Assembly: GCA_035514995.1 (NCBI GenBank)
Contig: DATJCC010000064.1
Location: 1 to 19,997, forward strand
Length of the DNA stretch: 19,997 bases
Direction of reading: 5' to 3'
DNA from: Leucobacter_A sp035514995
Lineage (GTDB): Bacteria > Actinomycetota > Actinomycetes > Actinomycetales > Microbacteriaceae
This document shows positions 1-8,200 of this stretch, in pieces. Position 1 is the stretch's first letter. Each line of letters opens with the position of its first letter. Under the pieces are notes generated by a model that saw only the letters and a program-made list of their open reading frames with translations, searched no databases and had not been told where the DNA came from. A program made the translations under genes and the position numbers.

Positions 1-466
1 GGCCAAGTTTTTTGGTGCCAGGAGCAGCAGGTTTCAAAGATTGGTCGTATGCGATTGCGGGCATCTGGGTTACATTACCAATCGATACCTCAAACGTGAT
101 TTCTTCAGCTGGAAAAAGAAGAGAATAAACATTACACGCCGATTCCAGGTGTCTTTTTTGAGCTTCAGTCAGTGAACTTTGCCACTCTAAAGAGTTTGCA
201 GAAGCATTGTGCTTGGTGGGTTTAGATTTGGAAGGTTTAGATTCGGCAGGTTTAGATTCGGCAGGTTTAAATCCGGTTGTGATGGTTCCGGCTGGTTCGT
301 TTCCAGCCTGCTCGATTTCTTCTGCTCTGATTCCGCTTGCATTGATTCCGCTTGCATTGATTTCGCTTGTATTGATTTCGCGTGTATTGATTCCGCTTAG
401 CTTGATTCCGTCTGTTCGGTTACCGGTGGGATCGATGAGAGTGAATAGTTTCAAAGTTGCATCCAA
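1..466 (-). CDS. Unidentified protein, 5' part only, with low-complexity N-terminus
   Basis: Reading the minus strand gives one open frame from just after position 479 to the window edge (about 155 residues, no stop). It starts with a short hydrophobic stretch (LKLFTLIDPTGN), runs through two tracts of pentapeptide repeats ([GE]-I-N-x-S, then K-P-x-E-S), and then becomes ordinary protein sequence (TEAQKRHLESACNVYSLLF, then FEVSIGNVTQMPAIAYDQ). The only nearby in-frame starts are TTG at 466 and TTG at 454; neither has a good Shine-Dalgarno sequence, so translation may be coupled to the gene upstream, whose TAA is 12 bases before the first TTG. I do not recognise the family. The position directly after a polysaccharide polymerase and a LicD/methyltransferase gene suggests a role in surface-polymer synthesis, but that is inference. 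The frame is the same as the upstream gene's, so a sequencing error or stop readthrough making one long protein cannot be excluded. Confidence 0.55.
   Translation of the reverse strand, partial: MDATLKLFTLIDPTGNRTDGIKLSGINTREINTSEINASGINASGIRAEEIEQAGNEPAGTITTGFKPAESKPAESKPSKSKPTKHNASANSLEWQSSLTEAQKRHLESACNVYSLLFPAEEITFEVSIGNVTQMPAIAYDQSLKPAAPGTKKLG
212..268 (-). repeat. 15-bp tandem repeat encoding KPAES units
   Basis: On the minus strand there are three full 15-bp units plus a partial one, beginning with AAACCTGCCGAATCT (254-268 and 239-253 identical, 224-238 diverged, 212-223 partial). They encode K-P-A-E-S, K-P-A-E-S, K-P-S-K-S and K-P-T-K. The unit is a multiple of three, so gain or loss of units would keep the reading frame. 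It lies inside the partial gene at the window edge and probably forms a flexible, charged linker. Confidence 0.85.
314..418 (-). repeat. 15-bp tandem repeat encoding [GE]-I-N-x-S units
   Basis: About seven 15-bp units in tandem; on the plus strand the clearest is gattccgcttgcatt at 329-343 and 344-358 (identical), with diverged copies at 314-328, 359-373, 374-388, 389-403 and 404-418. On the minus strand they encode the series G-I-K-L-S, G-I-N-T-R, E-I-N-T-S, E-I-N-A-S, G-I-N-A-S, G-I-R-A-E. The tract sits near the N-terminus of the partial edge gene. Phase is kept because the unit is 15 bp. Confidence 0.85.
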
Positions 467-478
467 AATAATAGCTAT

Positions 479-2212
479 TTACTTCTGCTCGTTTTGAAGC
501 TGCTCTTCTAACATGTCGGTGAGCTGTGCAACGCGTGAGCTTAAACCACGGTATTCGTCGAGTTCATCTTGCAAATCAATCACCTGTTTTTTTAGGTCAG
601 CAATTTCTTTTTGTGCTTTACCGAATGTGAAAGTGTCTAAAAATCGTGCGATGCGCTGTTTCATAGTCAGCTGCTCCTTTGGAAGGTTGAAAACTTTTTT
701 AGAAAGATTAAAAATCGCGGCGTAGGGTGCCCGACTAAGCGTGTAAGTGTCAGCAGAGTCGATCTTCTCAAAGGTGACACCCAAACCGTATTTTAGAGCC
801 TCTGTGGCTAATTGATGTGGAGAAAGATGCCAAAGCGTTGGGTCTTCTGCATGCACAGCCGGGTCGGGTTTTGAAAAGAAAGTTGCTGTCGCAGATCCAC
901 CCGATAGTAGCGCCATATAAAACATGCGGTAGGCGCCCTCCCGTGCTTCACGAACAGTTTGATCTAACAGATGGTTGGCAATCACGTCGAAGCTACCTGT
1001 GATGCCGAGCCTTTGTGGGGCTGAAACCGTATTTAACCTAAAAAGATTCAGGTGTGCGGTGCGCTGGCCTGGTACCGCTAAGCTTTTTGCCAGTTCTAAA
1101 GGTTTGGCTGCGAAGTCAGTCGCGATTATCTCTTCTCTCGATAGAAGAAGTTTGAAACTAACCGGGTCACCGCCACAACCCAGGTCGACTAACTGTGGTG
1201 AAGTGAGCGAAAAAGAAACACTCTGTATCCACAGCGCACCCGCACTCCACTCGCTTTTACCGGAGGTTTCTTTTTCATAGAAATCGTTCCAAAAATGCCG
1301 CAAGTGGTTGAAAGAACCGAACCAATTAAAAAAGCGCCGGTTGGTTGAGTCAGGTGTGTTCAAATCGTATCCAGGGATCGGTGTGCGCCAGTCGGCGTCG
1401 TAGTTGATTGTGAGCCAATGCTCCGTGTCTGCAGGGGTTGGAAATTTGCGACCGTCGATCTCAACCATACCGAAAGGTAACATCTGATCGCGGCTCATTT
1501 TGCCGCGCACATGGAAAGGTTGGTTTATGTGACCATCGTCTGTAAAGAAAGCCCCAAAAACGTCAATGTAGTAGGGGGTTTTGGTTTCATCGTGGATGAA
1601 ATGTAGTTGCATGTGCGTGGCGCTATGACGCATGAGTTTGTAGCCGCGCTTTTCAAGCTCGCGCCCCACACGGTAACCCTCAATAGCGACATCGACCGGT
1701 GAGGTGTGGTCAGAAAGATAAGCAATATCAGCATCGTCATCGTGCGGTAAAAGTTTGCCGTCGCGCACAGCACCGAGAAGAGTGCCACCGACAATAAATG
1801 GCTGTTTGCCCATGGCCGTTAAAACGGAAACTATCTCTTCGGTGCGTTCTAAAATTATGTTTTGAATGTCGCTACCGATTGCATCGAGCGCGCGCCCCAA
1901 CCGCCCCCACTTGTTTACAGACAGTGGCACCCCAGAGCTGTCAACAACTTTGGTACGAAAATTGTCAGCACTAAAAACTATTTCTGCAGAGGCAAGAGTT
2001 TTGGCGGATGCAGAATCTTTTACACTCAATTCTGTGAAACCTTTTAGATGCGGAACTAGCGCTTCAGGCCAGTCAATGGTGAAGGCTGAGCCCCTGTCGC
2101 GTGTATCGATCGACCAAACCCTGTTATCGTCAAAAAAAATGTCTACTGATGACACCCCGGCGGGAAGTTCGTGGAGGGAAAACTCTCTGGTCGTTGCTTT
2201 AAAATTTAACAA
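479..2212 (-). CDS. LicD-family / SAM-methyltransferase fusion protein with C-terminal coiled coil
   Basis: Probably modifies a cell-wall or capsular polymer: LicD proteins add phosphocholine or similar phospho-groups to sugars. The frame is open from TTG 2239 (586 aa), but I prefer TTG 2212, which has AGGA six bases upstream and follows the previous gene's TGA by one base (577 aa). In 586-aa numbering: residues 1-115 beta-rich and unassigned; about 120-300 LicD-like, with GGTLLGAVRDG at 151-161 and the acidic cluster HDDDAD at 166-171 (probable metal site); about 335-510 a class I methyltransferase with VDLGCGGD at 351-358 (SAM loop) and D375 as the likely ribose-binding acid; 541-586 a heptad-rich coiled coil that could anchor or oligomerise the enzyme. 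Both catalytic domains look intact. The acceptor sugar cannot be read from sequence. Translation is likely coupled to the polymerase gene upstream. Confidence 0.85.
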   Translation of the reverse strand: MLNFKATTREFSLHELPAGVSSVDIFFDDNRVWSIDTRDRGSAFTIDWPEALVPHLKGFTELSVKDSASAKTLASAEIVFSADNFRTKVVDSSGVPLSVNKWGRLGRALDAIGSDIQNIILERTEEIVSVLTAMGKQPFIVGGTLLGAVRDGKLLPHDDDADIAYLSDHTSPVDVAIEGYRVGRELEKRGYKLMRHSATHMQLHFIHDETKTPYYIDVFGAFFTDDGHINQPFHVRGKMSRDQMLPFGMVEIDGRKFPTPADTEHWLTINYDADWRTPIPGYDLNTPDSTNRRFFNWFGSFNHLRHFWNDFYEKETSGKSEWSAGALWIQSVSFSLTSPQLVDLGCGGDPVSFKLLLSREEIIATDFAAKPLELAKSLAVPGQRTAHLNLFRLNTVSAPQRLGITGSFDVIANHLLDQTVREAREGAYRMFYMALLSGGSATATFFSKPDPAVHAEDPTLWHLSPHQLATEALKYGLGVTFEKIDSADTYTLSRAPYAAIFNLSKKVFNLPKEQLTMKQRIARFLDTFTFGKAQKEIADLKKQVIDLQDELDEYRGLSSRVAQLTDMLEEQLQNEQK

Positions 2213-2213
2213 A

Positions 2214-3371
2214 TCAGATCCTGCTAGTCGTTTCGTCAACTATAGGAACGTCGCGCCAAGCTAAACGTTTAGCATCTTCATGCTTGCTTGGAACAATGTA
2301 ATCAAATCTTGTTTTCACCGCAAAAAGCACCAACAGAAACCATCCCGGTTCAAAAACTAGTGAGCCTGAAACAAGTGAAAAAACTAGCAGACTCATAATA
2401 ACTAAAGTTGGCCACAACGCACTTTTTGCGTATTCGAGAGGCTCGCCTGCACCACGTCGGGGCTGATCAACAGCTCTAAACCAAACACGCCATGTGGTGA
2501 CAAAAACTAAAAGTAGAAACAGTGCCGATCCCACGACGCCCTGAGCAGACCAAACACTCACCCAAATATTGTCTAGCAGAACCGTATCAATGTCTATGCC
2601 AAGAGCCGGGAAGATGCTTTCCCGCCACCAATAAAGCACAAAAATAGTGGCACCAAGAGCCAAAATACCGATCCAATACAGGGGCATGCGGCTGTCAGGC
2701 TTACTTTTTCTTGCCCACAACAAAAATAGTAACGAAATTATGACAACAACAAGAGCTGCGTAGGTGACAACTGAGTTTATTGAAACTATGGCAAGGAGCG
2801 AGACAGCAACCCAAAAAGCCCCAAAACTTGGGCGCACAAGCCCAGCAGATGTCTGCACAGCAAAAACTGTGACAGCGATAACAGAGATTAGGTTTAGTGT
2901 CACCGTCGCCTCGACCTGTGAAACGAATGTCTGCCACAACCAGATGATGAGCCCAACACCCAGCAGGTAACGAAGCGCTTGGGCCAGTGTGCGCAAAGTT
3001 TCAGCCCATGTCAGAAGGTAAGCGATCATGACAGCGATAGCCGCAAGCACCAGTTGTAAAGCCAAAACTTGCACTCCGAAGATAGGTTCCGTAGCCCAAA
3101 TAAGCGAGATAGCTGTCATTAAAATAAAAAGGATCACAGGGGCCGGGAGTCTGTGCCAGCGGAACCTTTCGGGCCGAACCGCTAAAAATAGAGCCGCTCC
3201 CCAGACGAAAATGATTGCGAGAGCCGCCAGATGAATAGGCTTGCCGAACAGCTCAGAGTATAGTGAACCACCAACTGTGACGGTAAATGCTGCTATGCCA
3301 AAAGCACCCCTAAGGAGCCTCGTTTTGGTTGATGGTAGCCCCCGTGGAGAAACATACGCTTTTTCGGCCAT
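2214..3371 (-). CDS. Polytopic membrane protein, O-antigen polymerase/ligase-like (Wzy/WaaL type)
   Basis: A 385-residue, very hydrophobic protein with roughly eleven predicted membrane helices and Arg/Lys-rich cytoplasmic loops. The layout (many N-terminal helices, a longer hydrophilic stretch around residues 235-270 containing WWRESIFPALGIDIDTVLLDN, then paired helices and a short C-terminal tail) resembles enzymes of the O-antigen polymerase/ligase superfamily that polymerise or transfer undecaprenyl-linked glycans outside the membrane. These families share little sequence, so the assignment rests on topology and on the LicD-type gene just downstream. Start ATG 3371 lies seven bases after a TACACT box, which fits a leaderless mRNA. 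It ends with TGA at 2214-2216, next to the start of the LicD fusion gene. Another multi-pass exporter or polymerase is the main alternative. Confidence 0.7.
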   Translation of the reverse strand: MAEKAYVSPRGLPSTKTRLLRGAFGIAAFTVTVGGSLYSELFGKPIHLAALAIIFVWGAALFLAVRPERFRWHRLPAPVILFILMTAISLIWATEPIFGVQVLALQLVLAAIAVMIAYLLTWAETLRTLAQALRYLLGVGLIIWLWQTFVSQVEATVTLNLISVIAVTVFAVQTSAGLVRPSFGAFWVAVSLLAIVSINSVVTYAALVVVIISLLFLLWARKSKPDSRMPLYWIGILALGATIFVLYWWRESIFPALGIDIDTVLLDNIWVSVWSAQGVVGSALFLLLVFVTTWRVWFRAVDQPRRGAGEPLEYAKSALWPTLVIMSLLVFSLVSGSLVFEPGWFLLVLFAVKTRFDYIVPSKHEDAKRLAWRDVPIVDETTSRI

Positions 3372-3378
3372 ACTAGGT

Positions 3379-3384
3379 AGTGTA
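3379..3384 (-). promoter_or_regulatory. Putative leaderless -10 box of the polysaccharide operon
   Basis: The minus strand reads TACACT, seven bases, then ATG 3371, the spacing expected when transcription starts at the start codon. No convincing -35 lies 16-18 bases upstream; a TTGAGC at 3408-3413 sits 18 bases before a second possible -10 (TAAATT, 3384-3389). No Shine-Dalgarno sequence precedes the ATG. Confidence 0.45.
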
Positions 3385-3445
3385 ATTTAGCTGGCCGTTA
3401 AGTGCAGGCTCAAAACGTATTTTGGTGAAACTGGAGGCTTAAAGG

Positions 3446-4783
3446 TTGCTCATTTTTATTAGCAACGAACCGCGCACTTATGCGTGGGGATCAAAAGATG
3501 CTATCCCCGAGATTTTGCAGAAAGCACCCACAGGGGAGCCGCAAGCAGAGGTGTGGCTCGGCGATCACATCGGAGATCCGGCGCAGGTTGCCGGTTGTTA
3601 TGGGGAGCAACTCACGCTGATAGATCTAATCAAACAGGATCCTAAAATTTATGGTGTAAGTGGTGGGCCGCTACCTTTTTTAGTGAAAATTTTGGGTATC
3701 GGGGGGCCTCTTTCACTCCAAGTGCACCCAAATATTTCACAGGCAGAAGCTGGGTTTGCTGAAGAAGAGCAGCTCAAAATACCGCTAGACGACCCCAGGC
3801 GTTCGTTTAAAGACAAAAATCATAAGCCTGAGCTGCTTGTAGCTTTAACTCCAGTGCGGGCGCTGTTTGGTTTTCGTCCAATCAGAGATCTGCTTGACGA
3901 CCTAGCCACAATCGCCACCCATGCAGGTACGTGTGGAGTGCGCGGCTCACAACCCCTGCTGGCTCTAGCGACACGGCTGTCAGCAAAATTTGAAAACAAG
4001 GTTGCTAGAAGCTTTGACAATGCAGCTACAAACGCTGAAGAAGCAGCCGCACGGGCTACGCGTGACTACATGCTCGATTGGGTTTTTTCAGAAACCACTG
4101 AAGTAACTGAAGCTTTAAATGCACTCAAAAACATTTTTGTAGGCGCCAATGCCACCATGATTTTTGGATTCAGTCAAGTGCGCTTCGAAGTGTTGCAAGA
4201 ATTGCTGACGAAGCACCCGAACGACCCTGGAGCGCTTGTGTCTTTAATGACAAACATTGTGCAACTTGCCCCTGGTGAGGCTCTTTTTGTCGAGACCGGT
4301 CAATTACACGCTTATCTTAGCGGGGTGGGTGTTGAGGTTATGGCGTCGTCGGATAACGTCATCCGCGCTGGCCTTACCCCGAAACATGTAGATATTTCTA
4401 AGCTGCGCTCAATTCTTTCGCTCCAAGAAAACGCCGCTAAACCTTTTTTAGGGGTGCGAAGCTCGCCTGGTGTGACAAGTTGGGAGCCAGATATTTCTGA
4501 TTTTTCTTTGCACCGCGTTCGTGTTGCTCCCATAGAAGCTCCGTTTGAATTAGCAGCTGAAAATGTGGCTCCAATGGTCAGGTTCGAAACACCAAATCCG
4601 GTAGTTTTGCTCGCGACTGAGGGTCAACTGTGGGTCGAACGTGTAGGTGATCAGAATGTTGCGGGGGATTCTTTGGAAGTTGCTAGAGTGCGCAAAGGGC
4701 AGTCACTTTATATCTCGACCGGCGATGAAATCGAAATTAGTGGTCACGGAGAGGCGTTTTTAGCCACTGTTGCGCAAAAGTAA
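3446..4783 (+). CDS. manA: Mannose-6-phosphate isomerase, class I
   Basis: Zinc-dependent cytoplasmic isomerase that interconverts fructose-6-phosphate and mannose-6-phosphate, the entry to GDP-mannose for cell-wall mannosides and glycolipids. The 445-residue protein has all the expected metal ligands: Gln92 and His94 in LSLQVHP, Glu129 in NHKPE, and His288 in TGQLHAY. The type I signature region around VGVEVMASSDNVIRAGLTPKH is complete. Length is in the usual range for actinobacterial enzymes, with a C-terminal cupin-like domain after about residue 340. The start is TTG, supported by GGAGG at 3433-3437 eight bases upstream. It is divergent from the polysaccharide operon and stands before whiB; manA near a whiB2-type gene is a known actinobacterial arrangement. 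Function is well supported. Confidence 0.96.
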   Translation: MLIFISNEPRTYAWGSKDAIPEILQKAPTGEPQAEVWLGDHIGDPAQVAGCYGEQLTLIDLIKQDPKIYGVSGGPLPFLVKILGIGGPLSLQVHPNISQAEAGFAEEEQLKIPLDDPRRSFKDKNHKPELLVALTPVRALFGFRPIRDLLDDLATIATHAGTCGVRGSQPLLALATRLSAKFENKVARSFDNAATNAEEAAARATRDYMLDWVFSETTEVTEALNALKNIFVGANATMIFGFSQVRFEVLQELLTKHPNDPGALVSLMTNIVQLAPGEALFVETGQLHAYLSGVGVEVMASSDNVIRAGLTPKHVDISKLRSILSLQENAAKPFLGVRSSPGVTSWEPDISDFSLHRVRVAPIEAPFELAAENVAPMVRFETPNPVVLLATEGQLWVERVGDQNVAGDSLEVARVRKGQSLYISTGDEIEISGHGEAFLATVAQK

Positions 4784-4851
4784 ACAATTATTTTGTGTCA
4801 AAGGCGTGTTGAAAACATTCAAGTGATACTTTAACCTTTATTATAACCCGC

Positions 4852-4880
4852 TTGACTAAATCGAATTACACCAGTGTAAT
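4852..4880 (+). promoter_or_regulatory. whiB promoter, TTGACT-N17-TGTAAT
   Basis: TTGACT at 4852-4857 and TGTAAT at 4875-4880 are separated by exactly 17 bases, close to the housekeeping sigma consensus. Transcription would start near 4887, giving a leader of about 38 bases that contains the Shine-Dalgarno sequence GAGGTGA (4914-4920) before ATG 4925. Confidence 0.65.
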
Positions 4881-4881
4881 T
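4864..4881 (+). promoter_or_regulatory. Perfect 18-bp palindrome overlapping the whiB -10 box, candidate operator
   Basis: The sequence is AATTACAC-CA-GTGTAATT: two 8-base arms with a 2-base centre. It covers the last 11 bases of the promoter spacer and the whole -10 hexamer, a position where a bound dimeric protein would block RNA polymerase. The regulator is unknown; WhiB itself does not bind such a palindrome by family knowledge. Confidence 0.6.
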
Positions 4882-4924
4882 ATTAGGTAAGTAAGCACAA
4901 TCTAAATGTTGAAGAGGTGACTCG

Positions 4925-5218
4925 ATGAAGGTGCCTGAGAACTGGTTCGTTGACCCGGTGAATCTTGGGGTGCCAGGAGTGCGTAATGCAGATGAAGATT
5001 CTGTTTTAGCTTGGCAAGCTGACGCTCTTTGTGCACAGACAGACCCAGAAGCTTTTTTCCCTGAAAAAGGTGGCTCGACCCGTGAAGCTAAACGCATCTG
5101 TGAAGATTGCGAGGTTCGTTCAAACTGTCTCCAGTACGCTTTAGAGAATGACGAACGCTTCGGAATTTGGGGGGGCCTTTCAGAGCGTGAGCGACGCAAG
5201 CTACGCCGGGGAGCTTAA
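4925..5218 (+). CDS. whiB: WhiB-family iron-sulfur transcriptional regulator (WhiB2/WhmD type)
   Basis: A 97-residue actinobacteria-specific regulator that binds a [4Fe-4S] cluster and usually works together with the main sigma factor. The four cluster ligands are Cys36, Cys59, Cys62 and Cys68 (C-x22-C-x2-C-x5-C), followed by the GIWGG turn at 80-84 and the basic tail ERERRKLRR that contacts DNA. The CxxC spacing is canonical. Position beside manA and upstream of the large glycosyltransferase and the DUF5719/metallopeptidase genes matches the neighbourhood of WhiB2/WhmD, which controls septation and sporulation-type division; the subtype call rests on that context. It has its own promoter with a palindrome over the -10 box and a good Shine-Dalgarno sequence five bases before ATG. 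The next gene follows after 45 bases, so co-transcription is possible. Confidence 0.95.
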   Translation: MKVPENWFVDPVNLGVPGVRNADEDSVLAWQADALCAQTDPEAFFPEKGGSTREAKRICEDCEVRSNCLQYALENDERFGIWGGLSERERRKLRRGA

Positions 5219-5263
5219 CCCATTATTTCAATTCAAACTAACTAAAAAGCAGGTTAAGGGCCG

Positions 5264-8200
5264 GTGAGCAGTAACGTAACCGCGATACTCGTCGTCAAGA
5301 ACGGGGGGCCGCTTTTGGCCACCACGCTCGACGCTTTAGAAGCCCAAACTTTGCAGCCCGGTAGGCTTTTAATCATTTCTTTGGGTGAATCCAAAAATCT
5401 CACGAGTGAGCTTGAAGGTCGCGACATCGCAAAAGTTGTCGTTGCTAAACCAAAAGCATCTTTTGGTGAAGCTTTAAAGTTTGGTGCCAGCGCGCTGGGT
5501 CCAATGCCAAATGCTGAAACAAGGCCGGGCAACCACATTGAATGGTTGTGGATGCTGACAGAGGATTCTGCACCAGAACCAGACGCACTCGAAAACCTGA
5601 TGCGTGAAATTTCGCGCACCGGCACAGCTGCAGTGGCTGGACCGAAACTTGTTGACTGGGACGATCCGCAACAAATAATCGAACTCGGGCAGTCTCTTAC
5701 CTGGGCGGGCTCAAGGTGGGCACTCGACAATCAAGAGCTAGACCAACAACAGTACGATCACCTCGAAGACGTGCTCGGAGTCGGACCGGTCGGAATGATC
5801 GTGAGACGTGACATTTGGGAGCACCTGCAAGGTTTTGACCCGGCGCTAAAAGTTTATGATGACGGGCTCGACTTCAGTGTGCGAGCGAGACTCGCCGGCT
5901 TTAGAGTGATAGTTGTGCCTGAAGCGCGCATCCGCTTCGCAAGAACTGGGGTTTCTGGGCCCGAATGGGGCAGTAAAGCTGCTCTCGTTAATAAGGCACA
6001 TCGCGAAGCTCGCACCTCGCAACTGCACAGACGCTTAACGTATGCCAAATCTCCCCTTGTGCCATTTTTGTGGTTGCTTCTGCCATTTATCGGCGCTTTT
6101 GGTATGGTTTGGGCGCTTGTGCGCGGCCGCCCAGGAACCATGATTGGTGAAATGCGTGCGGCACTGACCGTGTTTTTTAGTCCCGGGAAAATACGCAGAT
6201 CTAGACGCACGCTAACAGCAACCAAAAACTCGCCATGGAGCGCTTTGAAGCCTTTGCGCACTGACCGCAAAACAGTGCGGAGTGTGCGGGCGATACGAAA
6301 AGAAACTATTCTCGCCGAGCTTGGTAGGAGTAGACGCAACCTGAACTTTATCGCGCAGGGAGGGCTCGGACTCACGCTAACGATGAGCGCACTTGCAATA
6401 GCACTGACTTGGTGGCTTCTCGATGCGTCTTTTTTGAACGGCGGTGGGACAGCTCCATTAGGTGGTGTGCGTGAGCTGTGGTCTAATACGCTTGGCGTTT
6501 ACCCGGCAAATCTTGCCGACTTTTTAACAGCGAGCGGTGCAGAAAATTCGATACCGGCAGACCCGATTAATTGGCTTTTTGCTGTCTTTGGCACGCTAAC
6601 ATTTTGGAATACGTCATTTGCTGTTGTGCTGCTGTTTATATTGGCAGTCCCTCTTGCCTCTCTCGGCGGCTGGATGTGGGGAGCGCGGCTGAGCCAAAGC
6701 ACATCTGCTCGCATACTCTCAGGAGTTGTGTGGGGGGTCGGGCCGATGCTACTGGCTGCGATGACTACCGGGAGAGTCAACTCTGTAATACTCGCAGTGC
6801 TGCTACCGTGGGTGCTAGTAGCCGTATCAAACGCACATATTTCGTGGGGTAACGCGGCAACTGCTTCACTCTTAACCGCTGCCGCGCTCGCAGCCGCACC
6901 AAGTTTAATACCCGCCGCAATAATCGTGCTCGTAGTAGCTCTCGTCGCAAAACCCAAAAAAATACCCCAGACACTGTTGATCTCTCTGGCACCTGTGGTT
7001 CTTTTTGCTCCAATAGTGTTTAGAGCATGGTTTGCTGGCAGGCCGCTTGAGTCTTTAATCGACCCGGGGCTCGCAAACCCTTACACCCCTGGCACTCCAT
7101 GGCAGATGTTACTTGGGTTCCCTACTTTTGGACTCGATGGTTGGGGCGAAATTCTCTTCAACCTTGGTGTGCCGCCGGGCGCTTTAACTCTCACCGTCGG
7201 TATCTTGCTCGCACCTTTGGCGCTTTTAGCGGTAATGGGTCTTTTTATGGGGCACCCGAGAGTCACAGCACTGGCAGCTTTAGCGGGTGCATTGGGGCTT
7301 ATAACCGCACTTGCGAGCCCGTATCTGCAATTGACACCACACATTAACAAAATGGTGCCTGTCTGGGCTGGCTCAGGCTTGGCTCTTTATTGGGCGGCAG
7401 TGATAACACTCGCGGTGCTTGGTGTGCCGCTTCTGCGGCGGATCGCGGCTCCTGCTGTAGCCATCGCCCTAATTGGTGTGATCACAGTAGTTGGCCCATC
7501 CCTCATCAGGCTCACCACAAATCAAGTTGCTGTGCAGCCTGGGGTGGAACAGTTACCCGCCGTTGCACTCGCAAAAGCAAAAACTGACCCCTCGGTTCGC
7601 ACCCTATTTATAACCCCAACAGGGGCAGAGACTCTGCGCACTGAAGTTGTAGAGGGAACCTCAATCACACTAGATCAGTTGCGCACCGCTGAAGTTAATC
7701 AACCCATCACAGAGCTTGAAGAAAAAGTAGCTGAAATAATCGGTGAGCTTGCAAGTGGCGCCTCTGACGAATTTACAGAATCAAATGCCATAGACAATTT
7801 GAGCGAAGCGCGCATTCACTTTATTGTGATGCGTCAGCCAACTGGTGCAGGCGGGCTTGGCCTCTACTCGCAGTTGCAGGAAGTTTTTGACGGCAGAACA
7901 GAGCTTGACGCAGTTGGAGAAACAGCCAAAGGAATGCTCTGGCGCACAACCGTAGAATCAGCCTCAACCACAGAGTCAGCTTTAACCACAGAGTCAGCTT
8001 TAACCACAGAGTCAGCATCAACAGTTGAATCCGAAGCAACCCTAGAACCTACAGAATCTGCAACTAGCGCTGAGTCTATGGAAACAGCGGATTCTAATGA
8101 AGGAAGCGAAGCTGCTGATGCCTTGCAAACAGCGCAAGGCCCAGCAAAAACAGTTTGGATAACACAGCTGGCGTTGCTCCTAGGAACACTGATGCTCGCA

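Noticed and set aside
212..418. Possible CRISPR array
   Set aside because: Units are 15 bp and directly adjacent without spacers, keep a reading frame and vary gradually; no cas gene is present.
207..497. Plus-strand frame of Leu/Ile/Pro repeats (96 codons)
   Set aside because: It is the complement of the minus-strand repeat tracts; the minus-strand frame is continuous with non-repetitive, normal-looking protein to the window edge, while the plus frame has no ribosome binding site.
4784..4851. Terminator after manA
   Set aside because: No GC-containing stem followed by a T-tract could be found in the gap; the A/T-rich repeats there (ACCTTTATTATAACCC) do not fold convincingly.
4864..4881. 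BlaI/CopY-type box at whiB
   Set aside because: The TACA and TGTA half-sites are four bases apart instead of two, so the known cop/BlaI box does not fit.
4831..5199. Minus-strand frame opposite whiB (122 codons)
   Set aside because: It covers whiB, whose four cysteines and GIWGG motif are clear, and it has no domain of its own.
6499..6957. Long open frame on the minus strand inside the glycosyltransferase gene (152 codons)
   Set aside because: It has no recognisable domain, no ribosome binding site and Ala/Thr/Ser-rich composition expected from the complement of a membrane-protein gene. The plus-strand protein explains the region fully.
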